Source: Prevotella sp. | Lineage (GTDB): Bacteria; Bacteroidota; Bacteroidia; Bacteroidales; Bacteroidaceae | Length of the DNA stretch: 9,066 bases | Assembly (NCBI GenBank): GCA_017632825.1 | Contig: JAGBQP010000056.1 | Span: 1 to 9,066, forward strand | Direction of reading: 5' to 3' | Shown here: positions 6,947-9,066 of the stretch, piece by piece | How positions within the stretch are numbered: position 1 is the stretch's first letter | Layout: the number at the start of each line of letters is the position of its first letter | Program-made: the position numbers and the translations under genes | Notes under the pieces: generated by a model | Database searches by the model: none | Seen by the model: the letters and a program-made list of their open reading frames with translations, nothing else | What the model was told of the DNA's origin: nothing

Positions 6947-8104
6947 ATGGATTTAGGACAATTTATCATAGAGAATTTCCACGAGTTCCTGACCTACACA
7001 GCATTCGCCAATGCTACGGTAGGCAATCTCATCATGATAGCCGTAGGCGCCTTCTTTATTTGGCTTGCCATTAAGAAGGACTTCGAGCCTCTGCTGCTCG
7101 TTCCCATCGGCCTGGGTATTATTTTAGGCAACATCCCCTTCCGTGCTGATGCAGGACTGGAGATTGGCCTCTACGAGGACAACTCGGTACTCAACATTTT
7201 CTATCAAGGTGTACGTCAGGGTTGGTACCCGCCGCTTATCTTCTTGGGTATCGGTGCTATGACCGACTTCACAGCCTTACTGGCCAATCCCAAGCTTATG
7301 CTCATTGGTGCCTCGGCACAGTTTGGCATCTTCGGAGCATACATGGTCGCGCTGGCAATGGGTTTTGAACCTTCACAGGCTGCCGGTATTGCCATTATCG
7401 GTGGTGCTGACGGTCCTACCGCTATTTTCCTCAGCTCGAAGTTGTCGCCCAATCTGATGGGCGCTATCGCCGTCTGCGCCTACTCTTATATGGCTCTTGT
7501 ACCTGTCATCCAGCCGTTCATTATGCGTCTGCTGACAACCAAGAAGGAGCGCGTTATCAAGATGAAGCCAGGTCGTGAAGTCAGCCAGACGGAGCGCATC
7601 CTCTTCCCCATTATCGGCTTGCTGCTGACGACGTTCATTGTACCTTCGGGCTTACCACTGCTTGGTATGCTGTTCTTCGGAAATCTGCTGAAAGAGAGTG
7701 GCAAGACCACACGTCTGGCCAAAACGGCCGGTGCAGCCCTGAACGACATTGTAGTCATGCTTCTCGGTCTCACTGTTGGTTGTTCTACACAGGCATCGGA
7801 GTTCCTGACACTGAACACCATCAAGATTTTTGCCCTCGGCGCTATGGCCTTCATGATTGCTACGGCTTCTGGCGTATGCTTCGTCAAACTGATGAACCTC
7901 TTCCTGCCCGAAGGCAAGAAGCTCAATCCGCTGATAGGCAATGCTGGCGTGTCTGCTGTTCCTATGGCCGCCCGTATCTCTAACAACCTTGGATTGGAAT
8001 ACGACCGTCACAACTTCTTGCTTATGCATGCTATGGGACCGAATGTAGCTGGTGTAATCGGCTCTGCCGTTGCAGCTGGCGCCTTGCTCGGATTCCTTTC
8101 GTAA
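6947..8104 (+). CDS. oadB: Na+-translocating decarboxylase beta subunit (OadB/MmdB)
   Basis: This is the integral membrane subunit that decarboxylates carboxybiotin and drives Na+ out of the cell. The 385 residues are mostly hydrophobic, with the family layout of two membrane halves around a charged loop (about 198-217). The catalytic signature GGADGPTAIFLSSKL lies at 152-166, and Asp155 corresponds to Asp203 of Klebsiella OadB. The second functional region, NPLIGNAGVSAVPMAAR (327-343), keeps Asn327, Gly331 and Ser336 at the spacing of Klebsiella Asn373, Gly377 and Ser382. Length fits methylmalonyl-CoA and glutaconyl-CoA decarboxylase beta subunits as well as OadB (about 370-430), so sequence alone does not fix the substrate. 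It is the last gene of the cluster and is followed by a strong terminator. Confidence 0.96.
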   Translation: MDLGQFIIENFHEFLTYTAFANATVGNLIMIAVGAFFIWLAIKKDFEPLLLVPIGLGIILGNIPFRADAGLEIGLYEDNSVLNIFYQGVRQGWYPPLIFLGIGAMTDFTALLANPKLMLIGASAQFGIFGAYMVALAMGFEPSQAAGIAIIGGADGPTAIFLSSKLSPNLMGAIAVCAYSYMALVPVIQPFIMRLLTTKKERVIKMKPGREVSQTERILFPIIGLLLTTFIVPSGLPLLGMLFFGNLLKESGKTTRLAKTAGAALNDIVVMLLGLTVGCSTQASEFLTLNTIKIFALGAMAFMIATASGVCFVKLMNLFLPEGKKLNPLIGNAGVSAVPMAARISNNLGLEYDRHNFLLMHAMGPNVAGVIGSAVAAGALLGFLS

Positions 8105-8129
8105 TAAAGTACGATATCAATCAACAAGA

Positions 8130-8165
8130 AAATGGGCCTGCCGCTTGGCAAGCCCATTTCTTTTT
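8130..8165 (+). terminator. Rho-independent terminator after the decarboxylase cluster, possibly bidirectional
   Basis: AAATGGGC (8130-8137) pairs with GCCCATTT (8152-8159). Inside it, TGCC pairs with GGCA around a GCTT loop, with one C/A mismatch between the two stems. A run of five T follows at 8161-8165, then ATTCTT. On the other strand the stem is followed by TTTTCTTG, so it may also stop transcripts from the convergent RNase Y gene, whose stop codon is about 80 nt away. Confidence 0.88.
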
Positions 8166-8203
8166 ATTCTTCTGCAGCAAGAAACTACATATCTTTAATA
8201 CTG

Positions 8204-8224
8204 ATTACGTGGCAGACACGTAAT
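8204..8224. repeat. Perfect inverted repeat just downstream of rny
   Basis: ATTACGTG (8204-8211) and CACGTAAT (8217-8224) form a perfect 8-bp stem with a 5-nt loop (GCAGA). The loop-side GCAGAC (8212-8217) can alternatively pair with GTCTGC (8229-8234), so two mutually exclusive hairpins are possible. CTGCAG also occurs on both sides (8172-8177 and 8231-8236). No T-run follows on either strand, so it is not a classical terminator. It lies 20 nt past the RNase Y stop and may be a 3'-UTR structure of that mRNA. Confidence 0.5.
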
Positions 8225-8243
8225 GATTGTCTGCAGTACTTGA

Positions 8244-9065
8244 TTACTTAGCGTAAGCCACAGAACGAGTTTCGCGGATAACGGTGATTTTCACCTGTCC
8301 AGGATATGTCATCTCGTTCTGAATCTTTGTTGCAATCTCGCCACTCAGAGCCTCGGTCTCAGCGTCAGTCATCTTGTCAGCACCAACGATAACACGGAGC
8401 TCACGTCCGGCTTGGATAGCATAGGTCTTGGTAACACCGGGATAGCTCATAGCGATAGCCTCAAGGTCGTTCAGACGCTTGATGTAAGCCTCGACAATCT
8501 CACGACGGGCACCAGGACGGGCACCTGAAATGGCATCACAAACCTGTACGATTGGAGCCAGCAGTGTCTGCATCTCCATCTCGTCGTGGTGGGCACCGAT
8601 AGCGTTGCAGATATCGGGTTTCTCCTTGAACTGCTCAGCAATCTTGGCACCATAGAGTGCGTGAGGCATCTCACTCTCCTCGTCGGGTACCTTACCTATA
8701 TCGTGGAGCAGACCTGCACGCTTGGCTTTCTTGGGATTCAGGCCCAACTCTGCAGCCATCACTGCACAGAGGTTAGCCGTTTCGCGGGCATGCTGCAGCA
8801 GATTCTGACCATAAGAAGAACGATACTTCATCTTACCGATGATGCGTACCAGTTCGGGGTGAAGGCCGTGAATGCCCAAGTCGATAGCTGTACGCTTACC
8901 AGTCTCAATGATTTCGTTGTCGAGCTGCTTCTTGACTTTGTTGACCACTTCCTCGATGCGTGCAGGGTGGATACGACCATCGGCTACCAGCTGATGCAGA
9001 GCCAGGCGGCAAGTTTCACGGCGTACAGGGTCGAAGCCGCTGATGACGATAGCCTCAGGCGTATC
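8244..9065 (-). CDS. rny: Ribonuclease Y, C-terminal 273 residues (5' end outside window)
   Basis: RNase Y is a membrane-anchored endoribonuclease that starts decay of many mRNAs. The window holds about the last half of a protein that is normally near 510-520 residues. It starts with the end of the KH RNA-binding domain ([17 protein letters not shown], then [11 protein letters not shown]). The HD phosphohydrolase domain follows, with the catalytic His-Asp pair in AGLLHDIGK and a further metal-binding motif AHHDEME. The protein ends with the C-terminal domain ([32 protein letters not shown]), which matches the RNase Y terminus closely. The N-terminal transmembrane anchor and coiled coil lie to the right of the window. 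A GTG at 8948 in this frame is internal, not the start, because conserved KH sequence continues upstream of it. The gene converges on the decarboxylase cluster, with a terminator between them. Confidence 0.97.
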   Translation of the reverse strand, partial: DTPEAIVISGFDPVRRETCRLALHQLVADGRIHPARIEEVVNKVKKQLDNEIIETGKRTAIDLGIHGLHPELVRIIGKMKYRSSYGQNLLQHARETANLCAVMAAELGLNPKKAKRAGLLHDIGKVPDEESEMPHALYGAKIAEQFKEKPDICNAIGAHHDEMEMQTLLAPIVQVCDAISGARPGARREIVEAYIKRLNDLEAIAMSYPGVTKTYAIQAGRELRVIVGADKMTDAETEALSGEIATKIQNEMTYPGQVKITVIRETRSVAYAK

Positions 9066-9066
9066 A

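Noticed and set aside
7486..7986. Minus-strand open frame of 166 codons
   Set aside because: It is antisense to the highly conserved beta-subunit gene; arises from its codon bias.

Overview
The window looks like a chromosomal segment from a Bacteroidales bacterium, most likely Prevotella or a close relative. The evidence is three promoters of the Bacteroidetes type (TTTG or TTG, about 20 nt, then TAnnTTTG), weak or absent Shine-Dalgarno sequences with A/T-rich leaders, and a separate biotin-carrier Na+-pumping decarboxylase module. The species assignment is inference. No mobile element, CRISPR array, tRNA or rRNA was seen, and every gap between genes is shorter than 170 bases.

Left part, minus strand (1-2972). 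One operon reads leftward from a strong promoter at 2941-2972: a DMP19/DUF4375-family acidic protein, smpB (trans-translation), then metH (cobalamin-dependent methionine synthase). The first two genes overlap by 4 nt (ATGA). metH starts with GTG and runs off the left edge, leaving its first 633 residues, which are the homocysteine and folate domains.

Middle, plus strand (3040-5361). A divergent promoter drives a small MgtC/SapB-family membrane protein. A separate promoter drives a 563-residue AspT/YidE-type transporter with two central RCK_C (TrkA-C) regulatory domains.

Right-middle, plus strand (5460-8104). After a perfect 11-bp hairpin come three subunits of a Na+-translocating biotin-dependent decarboxylase: an OadG-type membrane subunit fused to an extracytoplasmic lamin-tail domain, a free biotin carrier protein, and the OadB/MmdB Na+-pumping beta subunit. 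The carrier should deliver carboxybiotin to OadB, which couples decarboxylation to Na+ export. The carboxyltransferase (alpha) subunit that must load the carrier is not in this window; the transporter gene lies immediately upstream instead. A free carrier fits methylmalonyl-CoA decarboxylase (succinate to propionate) better than oxaloacetate decarboxylase. A strong terminator at 8130-8165 closes the cluster.

Right end, minus strand (8244-9065). This is the C-terminal 273 residues of RNase Y (part of the KH domain, the HD domain and the C-terminal domain), convergent with the decarboxylase cluster.

Most of the window is recognisable core metabolism. The points most worth a second look are the lamin-tail/OadG fusion, the decarboxylase cluster without its carboxyltransferase but next to a transporter, the acidic DMP19-like protein translationally coupled to smpB, and the near-leaderless promoter of that operon.
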